From Prorocentrum cordatum (lineage: Eukaryota > Sar > Dinophyceae > Prorocentrales > Prorocentraceae): a stretch of DNA of 64,000 nt. The notes beneath the pieces were generated by a model. The model made no database searches. It had not been told where the DNA came from and saw only the letters and a program-made list of their open reading frames with translations. Position numbers and translations under genes: made by a program. The stretch is taken from the NCBI GenBank assembly GCA_963575745.1, contig CAUYUJ010015512.1:222738-286737 (forward strand). The letters run 5' to 3'. The first letter of the stretch is position 1; every line of letters starts with the position of its first letter. This document shows, in pieces, positions 11,195-21,135 of the stretch.

Positions 11195-11265
11195 TCGAAG
11201 AGTAATATATATATATATATATGTATATGTACACGAACACACATGTGTGCATTTATCTATCTCAT
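11195..11265. repeat. AT microsatellite island
   Basis: taatatatatatatatatgtatatgtac followed by cacacatgtgtgcattt. It separates the minisatellite block from the next segment. Confidence 0.85.
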
Positions 11266-11554
11266 CGTTCGGCCCACGTGGAATATTTCCCAGGGGAGGA
11301 AACATTCAAAAATAAACATTCGGCAGCGAATTAATGGCACTCGGGATCCGGGGGGGGGTCATAATTATTTAAGCAAGTTTTTGACATTGGGGGCGACGAC
11401 AGCAAGCTCTCGCCGGAACGGCCCGCTGGCGCAAGGGACGAGGTGCGGAAGCGTTAAAATGGCCCGTCGGCGCGGGAAGGGACAACGAGAGGCAGATCCA
11501 CGGGCCTCATCGAGGCGAGATCCACGGACCTCATCTAGGCGGCGAGCCCAGGGA
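11266..11554 (+). other. No gene recognised
   Basis: Mixed sequence with a 9-bp G-run at about 11351-11358 and a plus-strand frame (to 11563) that ends in an arginine/serine-rich tail. Not convincing as a gene. Confidence 0.4.
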
Positions 11555-11740
11555 GGAACTTAGAGGGGGCTAGCCTTCTCGGAAGGCTCGGAAGGCCTTG
11601 GGCCTTCTGGAATATGTTCTGAGCCTTCCCTCAGGGCACAAACACTTCTTAGAAGGCCATAGGCTTCTGAGAAGCCCCGCCGCCTTCTGGGAAGGCCTTC
11701 TCAGGCCTTCTCCTTCTCACTTCTCCCCCTCGCTCGCCGT
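11555..11740. repeat. GAAGGC/GCCTTC palindromic repeat cluster
   Basis: Repeated gccttctcggaaggc, cttcttagaaggcc and cttctgagaagcc self-complementary phrases. The ttcttagaagg phrase recurs at 32360 and 57278. Confidence 0.7.
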
Positions 11741-12215
11741 CGACCATCAGATCGGCATCACGATATATCGACTCCGACGCCCCAGACTCCAAAACCAATG
11801 AAAACCTCACTGTTGCGTTGTGCCTGTGCAACTTGTCTATTGTGCTTGAGCGAGCCCGGGCCCGCCGAAGCCGGTGCCCCCCCCCACCGTCGGCCACCCC
11901 CGTGTGACTGTGTCAAGCTGCGTAGGGTCTTCTGCCGCAAGGGTTCCATCTCAACACGTCGGAGGTCTGGGATCGGCGAACCCGTCGAAGCGCGCGACCA
12001 CTGTCGGGGCCCATGTGCGGTTCAAGTCACGGCCGTCTGGCGCCTCCTCCTCCTTCGCCTCCTCTTCCTCCGTCTCCTGATTCCCCCCGCTTCCCCCTGT
12101 TCCTCCCCCAGCGGCTGCGAGAGCACATAGGCAGATAGCTTGGCCAAACTGTGCTCCTCGTTACACACTTCTTGGAAACCCCATGGGGCTTCAGGTGAAC
12201 TCTTCGGGGCGTCAG
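11741..12215. other. No gene recognised
   Basis: Mixed GC DNA. A short CTC-rich pyrimidine stretch lies at 12040-12110. Open frames exist but none reads as a protein. Confidence 0.35.
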
Positions 12216-12219
12216 GTCC

Positions 12220-12400
12220 CAACCAGCCCGAGCACCTACGGCTGTGACCTTCTTGATGGGCGTCTTCTTCAACGGGTCGGCGGCACCGGCCGTACAGTCA
12301 ATTTGTGAATTAAGGACGGGTGGTAAGGACGCAAGACCCTTGGAGGCCGAAGTTAGATTTTCGTTGGGCGGCGGGCGACCAGTGAAAGCGGCAAAGGACG
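12220..12400 (-). CDS. Possible exon with a C(T)AGAADP motif
   Basis: The minus strand reads LNSQIDCTAGAADPLKKTP then IKKVTAVGARAGWDLTP, plausible protein composition. The DNA behind TAGAADP (gggtcggcggcaccggccgta on plus, about 12279-12299) is also found at 49823 and 54472, where it precedes acidic GGA/GAC arrays. It may therefore be a repeat motif rather than an exon. Confidence 0.25.
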
Positions 12401-13009
12401 GGCCGCAAAGACAAGGACAGCAGGGTACCCTAGATGAAAGCGCGCGTCCTTGCCAGGCGCTTTGACTGTAAGGCCTTCGCAGTCTCCCGCCAGCCCACAT
12501 CCGTGCGCGTGCAGCTGAGCACCTTCCGTGCCCGCCTGCCCGCGAGTCCAGCCGCTCCCGGGAGACGCAGTTCCTCGCCCACGACCTTCGCCCACTCCAC
12601 TGGCCCCGTGCCTCTCTCCCACCCTCCTCCCTCGGGGTCGAGCGGAGAGGGGTGCGCGCCTCGATGTGGAGCCAGGCCGACGTGATGCTCCCAAACTCGC
12701 GCAGAGTGGAGGGGTCGCGGGGCGGGCAGGCCGAGGCGAGAAGGGACAGGGAGCGCCGCGGCAAAGGTCCTCAGCCTCCTCGTTGTCCTCCTTCCTCTTG
12801 CCTTTTTCCCCCTCCTCAGGAAGTTTCTCCTCCTCATCCTCCTTCTCCTGCTCCCTCCTCCATCTCCCTCCTTCTTATGCCGCCTCCTCCTCCTCCTCGG
12901 CTCTATTCCCTAATGAAGAACGCCTCAGCGTCTCATTCCGAGGGCGGTCGAAAGGACGGGCCGGGCGTTTCGCGTGAGACTTCCCTACCTCTTATGACCT
13001 TGAAGCTTC
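12401..13009. other. GC-rich stretch with CCTCCT tract
   Basis: Open frames occur on both strands to about 12960, none recognised. A CCTCCT-rich pyrimidine tract runs from about 12770 to 12905. Confidence 0.4.
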
Positions 13010-13575
13010 AAAATGGCAATCGCTTCACAGATGGAGGGCGGGTCGCTTCCAAAACGTGGCTCTCGCCTCAGCGCCGCGACTACTCGGGCGAGGAATTTCA
13101 CAAGTTGAGGGCGGGTTGTTTGCAAAATGTGGCTCTCGCCTTGCCGCAGCGCACATTCGTAAAACAAATGCAAGAGCTTCACGGATGGAGGGTGGCTTCT
13201 TTACAACATGTTGCTCTCGCAGTAGCGCCGCGCACGTTTGTTTATTTCGACCCAATGATTTCACGGATGGAGGTCGGCGCCTCTTCAACATGTGGTTCTC
13301 GCCTTAGCGCCGCGCACATTCGTTACGCTGTAACGCAAGAGCTTCACGGATGCAGGACCGTTCCTTTTCAAAATGTGTCTCTCGTCTTAGTGCCGCGCAC
13401 TCTGTTGTGTTTAACACAAGGGTTTCACGGATGGTGGTCGGCACTTTTTCAACATGTGGCTTTCGCCTTAGCGCCGCGCTCTCATTATGCTGAATGCAAG
13501 AGCTTCACGGGTGCAACACGGTTCCTTTTCAGACTGCGTCGCTCGTCTTAGCTCCGCGCACACCCGTTTCAAACG
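13010..13575 (+). repeat. Seven tandem units of about 80 bp
   Basis: Units begin with gcttcacggatggagg or a close variant near 13021, 13102, 13177, 13258, 13341, 13425 and 13500, and end with cgccttagcgccgcgcac. Spacing is 75-84 bp, so the frame is not maintained and coding is unlikely even though one plus-strand frame stays open to 13551. Confidence 0.9.
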
Positions 13576-13589
13576 TTACAAAAGGGTTT

Positions 13590-13741
13590 TGAGGATTATT
13601 ATGGTTAAAGTGCCAGACGTGGAGTTTCGAAACAAAATCGGACTGGCAGAGCGCGACATCTACGTCGATTCGCTGAGTTTAACTCCCAAGAGTTGTATTA
13701 TGGCAGGATTCGTGCTGGTCAAGACGCAGCAGCAAGGTTGA
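13590..13741 (+). CDS. Possible exon or small protein fragment
   Basis: Immediately after the 80-bp array one plus-strand frame reads MVKVPDVEFRNKIGLAERD then IYVDSLSLTPKSCIMAGFV, ending TQQQG and a TGA at 13739. The composition is balanced and hydrophobic positions alternate as in a folded domain. A potential AG|G acceptor (ttttgag|GATT) lies at about 13590, and CAAG|GTTGAT near the end could be a donor instead of a stop context. I do not recognise the family. Confidence 0.35.
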
Positions 13742-14379
13742 TTCGCGGCGTTGGATTCCCAAGAACGGTGCTCTGGTACGGTTCAGGATTTTCAGACGGT
13801 CGACTCCACACGGGTCATTTCCCTCGGTGGAAATGTATCCTTTTAGGGGTCTACGAACAATGAGATTGCAAGGAGGGTTGGCTGCAATATCGTTGAACAT
13901 GAATATTCGGCCTACACTGGTCCACGCCCCCCTCCCTCTCTCTCTCATCCCCCCCCTTTCCCTCCTGCCGTTCCTGGTGAAGGTCGTCCTCCTCCTGCCA
14001 CCTGTCCCCTCCCTGCTCCTCCTCATGAAGATCCTCTTTCCCTTGTTCGGCACACCCGAAAATACTTAAGAACAATCGGCACCCCAAAGAAGAGATCTTT
14101 CGGTTTTCTGATTCTGTCCCCTTCCCGCTACCTCCTCTCCTTTTTGTTTCTTCCCTTTCCCCCCTCCCCTCCTCCCTTGTCCTACTTGCTCATATTCCGC
14201 CTCATCCCTCCCCCTGTCTGGATAGCAACCGAACGCCGAAACACTTCCCGTCGCGATCTGTTTCGTTGGACGCGGGAAAGCATGGCAGCACGATGCGCCC
14301 CAAATGGCTAGAAGGCGCCCGCCAACGGGCACATGCGTCGCCCCTGGGGGCAGAAGCGCGCATAACAGAAGAACGAAGA
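13742..14379. repeat. Pyrimidine-rich tracts, no gene
   Basis: C/T-rich runs at about 13925-14040 and 14105-14220 on the plus strand. Short open frames correspond to the purine strand and look spurious. Confidence 0.6.
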
Positions 14380-15400
14380 GCCGGGAAACAACTTACAACA
14401 CAATCAACGCGACGATCGTCCTGAATGCTCTGCAGACGGAAACGCCCACAAAGTATCATTAAACGACATTGGCTTTTCAATGTTGGCAGCGTGCGCAGGC
14501 GCGCACCATGCGCCAAGTTATTGATATGCCAGATATTGGCTTGCGCACCTGACGGCAACATTAGGAGGCGAACGACACTTAATGCCCGGGGGCTTTGTCA
14601 AACTAATCCTTCACAGGGCCGCTGGCGCGGGCGGTTCCACGTTCTGCCGTGCGACTTCGTCACCACACTCGGATGGCTAACGTGCACCGCGCAACGCAGA
14701 CGAAACGCTCTTCCGAGAAAGTTGCGGTCGGATGTCAATTGATGCGACGGGCCCCGCCTGGTCTGATTCAGTATCGTTTCGGCTTCCATCCTAACGCCAC
14801 TTTTGCTACACACGTTTTCCACGGGGATGGGTAAATCTGCCTAAGTCTTGGGTTTCCGCGCGATTCCCTCTCGTCTATTAGCGTGCCGCCCTTTGGGTCT
14901 TGTGGGACGTGTGAGACTTGTGCCCCTGCGGGACTTGCGCGACTTGTGGGACCTGCGAAACATGCGGGACCTGGGCGACTTGCGGGATCGGTGGGTCTCG
15001 CGGGACCTGTGCGACTTGTGCGACCTGCGAGACTTGTGGGAGCTGCGGGGCCGCCTGTGCGACGTGCGGGACCTGCGGGGCCTGTGGGACCTGTGGGACC
15101 CGCGAGACCTGTGGGACCTGCGAGACCAGTGGGGCCTGTGAGACTTGTGTAACTTGCGAGGCTTGCGGGACCTGTGGGACTGAAGCGACCAGTGGGACCT
15201 GCGGGGCGTTGCCCAACCAACCGCGCTGACGATCCGGCGGAGGGCGGGTTCTATCATGTAACTTCCACGGGGTGCAATTTGGGCTGCCCGGCATTCCCGC
15301 TGAACGATCGGGCGGGCGCGGGCTTAGCGTGCAAAATGATGCACAGGACGCACTTCGAGTAAAGTGGCGTGCCCCGTCGCGCCCACTTTGCGATGTGTTT
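14380..15400 (+). mobile_element. R1 element, copy A (3' part)
   Basis: Matches the 3' half of copy B (from about 16140): gaatgctctgcagacgg, then ccgcctggtctgattc, then a minisatellite of gggacctgcgg-like 9-mers at about 14900-15200, then the 3' terminal arm (cgatcgggcgggcgcggg ... cgcgcccactttgcg) at about 15280-15395. The 5' half, including the GAC array, is absent. Its 3' arm abuts the 5' arm of copy B head to tail. Confidence 0.85.
14900..15210 (+). repeat. GGGACCTGC 9-bp minisatellite inside R1 copy A
   Basis: Degenerate 9-bp units. The frame that gives CGTCETCGTC-like cysteine-rich peptide is an artefact of the unit; the other frames give GLV- or DLRDL-type repeats. Confidence 0.9.
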
Positions 15401-15430
15401 TGCCTTGTTTGGTGCTCGAAAGAATTAAAG

Positions 15431-15726
15431 CATTGAAAGTGGGCGCGCTGGGCCGCGCAACCCTGCGCGAAGCCCGTCCCGCGTTTGATATTACACGCAA
15501 ATGTTACCGCCGCCCGATCGTTAATTGGGGTCCCTGGGTAACGGGACGCGCGTCACCTATATGGATATAAAATGTGAACCTGAGACCGCCCGTCTCCAAT
15601 CGTTAAGTAGTTTCGCCAGACACCAAATATTTGCCGCCATGGGCGGATTCCCACAGCGAGCCCGCCCGCGCCCAAGAAGGAGTTGCGCCCGACAACGACG
15701 AGCAGCCGTTATTGCCAAAAACGGCG

Positions 15727-15759
<33 letters not shown>

Positions 15760-15794
15760 CGCGGCGACGTCGACGACGACGACGAAGGCCACGA

Positions 15795-15825
<31 letters not shown>

Positions 15826-17135
15826 CGCGAAAACGACGGCGACCACAGCGACCACGGCGACTACGACGATGGCGACATGCGTTCTCGCAACATCGCCAGC
15901 CACTGCTTAGCCATACTCCTCTGCCGAGATCATCAGCATCCCCACGCCTCCTCCGTCCATTCCTCCCGCCCCCCCATCCTCGCATTCCTCTTCCTTCGCA
16001 ACTTCGGGCTCTTTCCCCGCGCGCCCCCCCGCCGCCCGCCCGCGCCTCCCATTCCACGTGCCCGAGCGGCAAAGGGAGGTTGCCCACGCCATCGCGCAAT
16101 TGCCGCCAGAAGGGTTGGAACGCGCCCAAACATGTTCGACAGCCACACAGCGGGAAAACAAGTTACGACAAAATCAACAAAACGACCGTCTTGAATGATC
16201 TGCAGACGGCAACGCCCAGAGAGGACCATTAAGCGACATTCGCCGCGCAATGTTCGCCGCGCGCGCAAGCGCGCACCGCGGGCCAGGTCGTTGATATGCC
16301 GCGCTTTGGTTCGCGCGTCCGGTGGCGACAGCGGGGGGCGGACGCCACTTCGTGCCCGGGTGCTCTTCCAAGTGGATCCTTCATAGGGCCGCTGGCGCGG
16401 GCGGCTCCACGTTCAGCCGCGCGACTTCGCCCCCGCAATCGAATGGCTAACATGCGCCGCGCATCGCAGGCGAGACGCTCTTCCGAGACATTGACAGTGG
16501 ATGTCGGTAGATGCGACGGCCCCCGCCGGGTCTGCATTTTCACGGGGATGGGCAATTCTGCCTAAGTACTGGGTTCCCGCGCGATTCCCTTTCGTCTATT
16601 CGCGTGCCGCCCTGCGTGTCTTGTGGGGCGCGTGAAACTTGTGCCCGTGTGGGACTTGTGCGACTTGTGGGACCTGCGAAACATGCGGAACCTCGGCGAC
16701 TTGCGGGATCGGTGGGCCTTGCACATCATGCGCGACTTGTGCGACCTGCGGGACTTGTGGGGTCTGTGGGGCCTGTGAGGCCTGTGACGCTTGTGCGAGA
16801 CGTCGGCCGCATTGCGGCCCGCGAGACCTGCGGGCCGCGCGGGACATGCAATGCTTGCGGGGGCCGCGAGAGGCCTGCGGGGCCTGCGGGGCCCGCGGGG
16901 CCTGCGAGGCCTGTGGGGCCTGCGAAACCCGCGGGGCGTTGTCCAACGGGCCGCGTTGACGATCCGGCGGGGGGCGGGTTACATTACAGAAATTCACACA
17001 CGGAACGCAATTGAGGCTGCCCGGCGTTGCCACTCAACGATCGGGCGGGCGCGGGTTTAGCGTGTAAGTGCACTCGTAGAACGCACTTCGCGCAAAAAGG
17101 CGTGGCCCGGCGCGCCCACTTTACGATTTGCTAGT
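15431..17135 (+). mobile_element. R1 element, copy B (complete, long terminal inverted repeats)
   Basis: The 5' arm at about 15431-15545 (aaagtgggcgcgctgggc, tgcgcgaag, ttacacgc, cgcccgatcgtt) is the reverse complement of the 3' arm at about 17020-17130. Between them, in order: ttaagtagtttcgccagaca, an ATG in cgccgccatgggcgg, a (GAC)n array at 15723-15870, a conserved 450-bp middle (to ccgcctggtctgcat near 16540), and a GGGACCTGC minisatellite at 16620-16940. No transposase frame is visible; the only long frames are Asp-runs and unit-derived peptides. I read it as a non-autonomous TIR or foldback-type element. Confidence 0.85.
15723..15870 (+). repeat. (GAC)n array in R1 copy B
   Basis: cgacgacgacgac with GGC variants, followed by the conserved non-array end gcgaccacagcgaccacgg shared with the other R1 copies. 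Confidence 0.92.
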
Positions 17136-17139
17136 GTTC

Positions 17140-17247
17140 TGCGCCACTCCCTGGGAAAAAAGAACGGGGGGGGCCCATCGTACAATGGGGGATGTTTATA
17201 CATATCGTTGTATATGTATATGTATGCGTGCATACACACATATACAA

Positions 17248-17279
<32 letters not shown>

Positions 17280-17290
17280 GATTGGAGATC
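17140..17290. repeat. AT island at the R1 edge
   Basis: gggaaaaaagaacggggggg then catcgtacaatggggg, followed by tatatgtatatgtatgcg and acatacatatatatatat. Copy C of R1 has the matching phrase cgtcgtaaagtgggagatg at 27379-27396, so the true end of R1 may lie here. Confidence 0.7.
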
Positions 17291-18335
17291 TTTCCAGTAC
17301 AATATGTTGAAGAAGTTTAATTATTTATGTTGATTCAATTAATCTGCAGATATTAATTAAATTAATTGAATTAATTAAATTAATTGAATTAATTTCACTA
17401 ATTCAATTAATTTAATTAATTTTCTGGGCTCCTCCTGGGGAGCCTCAGGCGAGAGCTGAGAGCAGCAGAATTAATGTAATTAATTTAATTAATCTACGTA
17501 GATTAATTAAATTAACTAAATTAATTCTGCTGCTCTGAGCGCTCGCCGGAGCCTGCAGGGGAACCCAGGAAATTAATTAAATTAATTAAATTAATTAAAT
17601 TAATTAAATTAATTGAATTAATTGAATTAATTTAATAATTTAATTATTTTAATTAATTTAACTAATTTAATTAATTTCCTGGGCTCCTCTGGGGATGCCT
17701 CAGGCGAGCGCTGAGAGCAGCAGAATTAATTTAATTAATTTAATTAATATACGTAGATTAATTAAATTAATTAAACTAATTAAATTAATTCGGCTGCTCT
17801 GAGCGCTCGCCGGAGCCTGCAGGAGAACCCAGTAAATTAATTAAATTAATTAAATTAATTAAATTAATTGAATTAATTGAATTAATTGAATTAATTTAAT
17901 AATTTAATTAATTTATTTAATTAATTTAATTAATTTCCTGGGCTCCTCTGGGGATGCCTCAGGCGAGCGCTGAGAGCAGCAGAATTAATTTAATTAATTT
18001 AATTAATCTACGTAGATTAATTAAATTAATTAAACTAATTAAATTAATTCGGCTGCTCTGAGCGCTCGCCGGAGCCTGCAGGGGAACCCAGTAAATTAAT
18101 TAAATTAATTGAATTAATTGAATTAATTGAATTAATTTAATAATTTTAATTTAATTCATTTAATTAATTTAATTAATTTCCTGGGCTCCTCTGGGGAGGC
18201 CTCAGGCGAGCGCTGAGAGCAGCAGAATTAATTTAATTAATTTAATTAATCTACGTAGATTAATCAAATTAATTAAACTAATTAAATTAATTCAGCTGCT
18301 CTGAGCGCTCGACGGAAGCCTCCCCAGAGGAGACA
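17291..18335. repeat. Four tandem ~250-bp palindromic satellite units (AT-rich)
   Basis: Each unit has a left GC-rich arm (tgggctcctctgggg, cctcaggcgagcgctgagag), an AATTAATT spacer, a central tctacgtaga palindrome (TACGTA at 17495, 17750, 18009, 18252), a complementary AT spacer and a right arm (ctgctctgagcgctcgccgg, agcctgcaggggaaccca). Units are joined by more AATTAATTGAATT. Each unit can fold into a long cruciform of 150 bp or more. No coding potential. Confidence 0.95.
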
Positions 18336-18369
18336 AGGGCGTTCGCCAGACTTCAGAGTGCGACTTAAT

Positions 18370-18560
18370 CTGCGCTGTATGTTCTACCCAGAGGCCCCCT
18401 GGCGTCCGCCAAAGAGGGCGTGCTGGGTACAACATAACTGGCGGTTTATGTTGCACCCAGCGGCCCCCTGGCGTCGGCCAGAGGGCGTGTTGGGTACAAC
18501 GTAACTGGCGGGTTATGTTGTACCCAGAGGCCCCTTGGCGGTCGCCAGACGGCCACTGGA
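18370..18560. repeat. Three tandem ~67-bp units
   Basis: Units start with tatgttctacccagaggccc or a variant at about 18379, 18447 and 18514. Each also contains the partly complementary tgggtacaac, so the unit is internally inverted. Confidence 0.85.
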
Positions 18561-18574
18561 TGCTCACCGGGCAA

Positions 18575-18604
18575 ACCTATCGCAAAGCAGCGTTTGCGAT
18601 AGGT
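18575..18604. repeat. Perfect 12-bp-arm hairpin
   Basis: acctatcgcaaa, loop gcagcg, tttgcgataggt. The same hairpin with longer arms recurs at 18741-18776 within a larger diverged duplication. Confidence 0.9.
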
Positions 18605-18740
18605 GCGCGCGGAGGCCCGTCAACCCCTCCAGTTGGGTTTAAAAAGCCCGTCTGGGGCACAATACAGCCGCCGGAGAGCCCCAAGGAGGCTCTAGCAGGG
18701 CTCCAGTGGAGCTCTGGAATGCCACGGGATGCCCCCCGGG

Positions 18741-18776
18741 CACACCTATCGCAAAGCAGCGTTTGCGATAGGTGTG
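18741..18776. repeat. Perfect 15-bp-arm hairpin, second copy
   Basis: cacacctatcgcaaa, loop gcagcg, tttgcgataggtgtg. Stem and loop are identical to the copy at 18575 while the flanks have diverged, which hints at conservation or recent spread. Confidence 0.9.
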
Positions 18777-19015
18777 CGCGGGGCCCTGTCAAAGCCCCCC
18801 AATTAATTTGTGAATGCCCTTATGGAGCTCTTGGGAGCCACTGGACAGCCCAGAGAAGGCTCCAGCAAGACCAGGAAGCTCAAGAAAGCCCAAATGAGCC
18901 CAAGACGGCCCCTCAGGAACACTGAACAGCCCAAAAAAAACAGATTGCTGCCGCTCCCTCCCCTCCCTTCACCTGGAGCCATTACTGCGCCGTGGAACTA
19001 ATTACTGTACGAGGC
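18777..19015. other. No gene recognised
   Basis: Short plus-strand open frames only. Some ggagctcttgggagcc-like units resemble the minisatellite families nearby. Confidence 0.4.
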
Positions 19016-19019
19016 ATTG

Positions 19020-19265
19020 CATGTAGAAAGCAAATCATATACAAAGCATGCAGTATACAACAAATGCCACATACTGAACATGTCATATACAAAGCTGGCT
19101 GCATACAAATCAGACCATATAAAGTAAAGGCCACTCACAAATCATATAATAGGCAGGTCATATACAGAGCACGTCATATACGTAGCATCCCATATACGAT
19201 CAATGCCACATACATCGTTGGTCATATACGAGGCAAGCCATATACGAAACGGTTCGTATACAAAC
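19020..19265 (+). repeat. Degenerate CATATAC array
   Basis: About eleven irregular 20-25 bp units with the core gtcatatacaaagc or ccatatacgat. Open frames follow the repeat and are not called. Confidence 0.75.
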
Positions 19266-19269
19266 CAGA

Positions 19270-19347
19270 ATTTCATCATCATTTGCAGCAGCAATTGTCC
19301 GCCAAGAGGTTTTCCGGACAATTGCTGCCGCAAATGATAATGATGAC
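19270..19347. repeat. Hairpin with ~30-bp arms
   Basis: The left arm tcatcatcatttgcagcagc aattgtccg (19273-19301) pairs with the right arm starting cggacaattgctgccgc (19315). The loop is ccaagaggtttt. Confidence 0.85.
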
Positions 19348-19418
19348 GATGGTGGTGGTGATGATGATGGCGATGAGTGGGCACCCGCCGGCCTCCACGT
19401 CTTGCATCGTGACTTGTA

Positions 19419-19459
19419 TTTTTCCCCCTGGTCCTGTCGCACAGAGCCCGGGGGAAAAA
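19419..19459. repeat. Hairpin TTTTTCCCCCTGG / CCCGGGGGAAAAA
   Basis: Inverted arms separate an 18-bp loop. A matching element lies at 25403-25443, also close to a GAT-rich patch. Confidence 0.8.
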
Positions 19460-19890
19460 TCTGCCTCTGCGTTGGCTCTATTGGAACTGCCGCGCCATTC
19501 GCATAAATCATGGGAGGCGCGGCGTATCCCATAATTTCCATTGCAGTTGCGTAGATTATGGGAGGCTGTGCTCGGGGTCACTCCTGAGGCCCTCTCTGGC
19601 CCCGCCGCAGCTGGTTTAGGGTAGAGCACGCGTGTGCTAGATGACGCACCTGCCAAAGACCGCGTCTGTCAGGTAACGCGACTGCAATATAACACATGTT
19701 AGCCAAGTACTGCGTATGCCAGATAATTTGCTTGCCCCTCAGAGAGCCTCACCCGTGGCCCCAGTGAGGGCGCGTGCATGCGCCGCGTTGCCCATGCCGG
19801 CATGCTAACATATTTGCCATACAACAGATTTTCCAGAGAACAAGTCTGCCAGATAACAAGCCAGAGATAAAATTCAACGAGCAGACGAGG
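19460..19890. repeat. Diffuse short repeats
   Basis: Two ataaatcatgggaggcg-like phrases near 19502 and 19552, then irregular gccagataa phrases to about 19870. No gene seen. Confidence 0.5.
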
Positions 19891-19954
19891 TGCACGGAAG
19901 TCCATCAGGAGGAGGAGGAGGAGGAGGCTCAGCCTGCCCAAACCTTCAGCCTCA

Positions 19955-20960
19955 GCGCATGCCAGGAGCCTCTCAGGACCCCCATTGAGAGCCTCCCAAG
20001 AGCCTCTCTGCAAACCTGTTCATTGTCTCAGGAGGCTCGCCACAGGCCTTGCAGAACCACCGACGATCCACTCAGAAGGCACGCGAAAGCTTTTCAAGCG
20101 CCTCTCAGGGCCCCCATCCAGAGCCTAAGCCCGTAGTAACCGATCGGGAGGGTCTCTCAAGAGATTCTCATGGGCTTCTCATGGGGCCCTCCAGAGCTCT
20201 TCAAGAGTCTATCATGAGGCTTTCCAGAGCCTCTCAAGACCTGCCCAGGAGGCCCTCTTATATCATCTCGAGAGCATCTCAGGAGCCTCTCGCGAAGCCC
20301 TTCGGAGCCTCTCCAGGGCCTCTCCTTTCAAGGGCCTCTCAGCAGCTCCTTCAGAGCATATCATGAGCATCTCTGGAAGCCCTTCATCAAGAGCGAGTTG
20401 AAAGGCCTCTGAGAGTTGCTCAAGAATCTCTGACGAGGTCGCTCAGCGTATGCCAAGAGCCTCGCTCGCAAGCGCCTCCCAGGAATCCCTTTCGAGCCTC
20501 CCAAGTGCTCCTCCAGAAGCTTTTCAGGGCCTCCCAGGAGGCTTCCCAGAAGCTTGCATAACCCTATCAGCATCCTCTCAGAAGGCGCACCTGGGCTTCC
20601 CAAGAGCCTCTCGGGGCTCCCTTCAGAGTGTCTTAAGAACTTCTCGCGAAGCTCTCTAGAGCCTCGTAATACCCCCACCCCCTTCCTCGTTAAGACAAAC
20701 TTTAATTACCGAGCGGGGGAAGGCTCTCAAGAGGTTCTCATGATATTAACATGAGCTTCTCATGAAGCTCTCGAGAGCTTTTCAAGAGTCGACCATGAAG
20801 TTTTTCAAAGCCTTCAAACAGTTGCATAGAGCCTCTCCCAGGAGGCCCTTCGTATCATCTCAGAAGCATCGCAGGAGCCTCTCTGGAAGCACTTCTGAGT
20901 CTCTCCAGAGCTTCTCCGGAAACCCTTCGGAGCCTCTCCAGAGCCTCTCCTCTCAAGGGC
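19955..20960 (+). repeat. Segmental duplication in the minisatellite, copy 1
   Basis: Irregular landmarks in order: catgccaggagcctctc, gtaaccgatcgggaggg (20137), gacctgcccaggaggccctc, cgtatgccaagagcctcgct (20448), gagcgggggaagg (20720). The same landmarks recur in order at 22030-23010. Confidence 0.85.
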
Positions 20961-21089
20961 CTCTCTGGAGCTCCTCCAGAGCATCTCTGGAAGCCCTTCA
21001 GGGCCTCTCTAGAGCGTCTCATGCGGCCACTCAGAGCCTCCCGAGAGCCTCTCAGGAGGCTCACCCACACTACATTAAGTTTATTTTTT

Positions 21090-21135
21090 TTTGAGGGGGG
21101 GGGTACACCAGGGGAGGGGGGGGTGGGGGCTTCTT
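21090..21135 (+). other. G-rich tract, quadruplex candidate
   Basis: A plus-strand run of nine G, then ggggagggggggggtgggggc. It has four or more G-runs within 45 bp, preceded by a ten-T run. Confidence 0.7.

Noticed and set aside
14918-15229. Cysteine-rich frame (CGTCETCGTC...) resembling a metallothionein-like protein
   Set aside because: It is a direct product of the 9-bp GGGACCTGC unit; other frames of the same array give unrelated repeats.
15631-16194. Asp-rich frame starting at the conserved ATG in R1
   Set aside because: The ATG context is conserved in three copies, but frames differ after the GAC array, and the sequence after it is not conserved at protein level.
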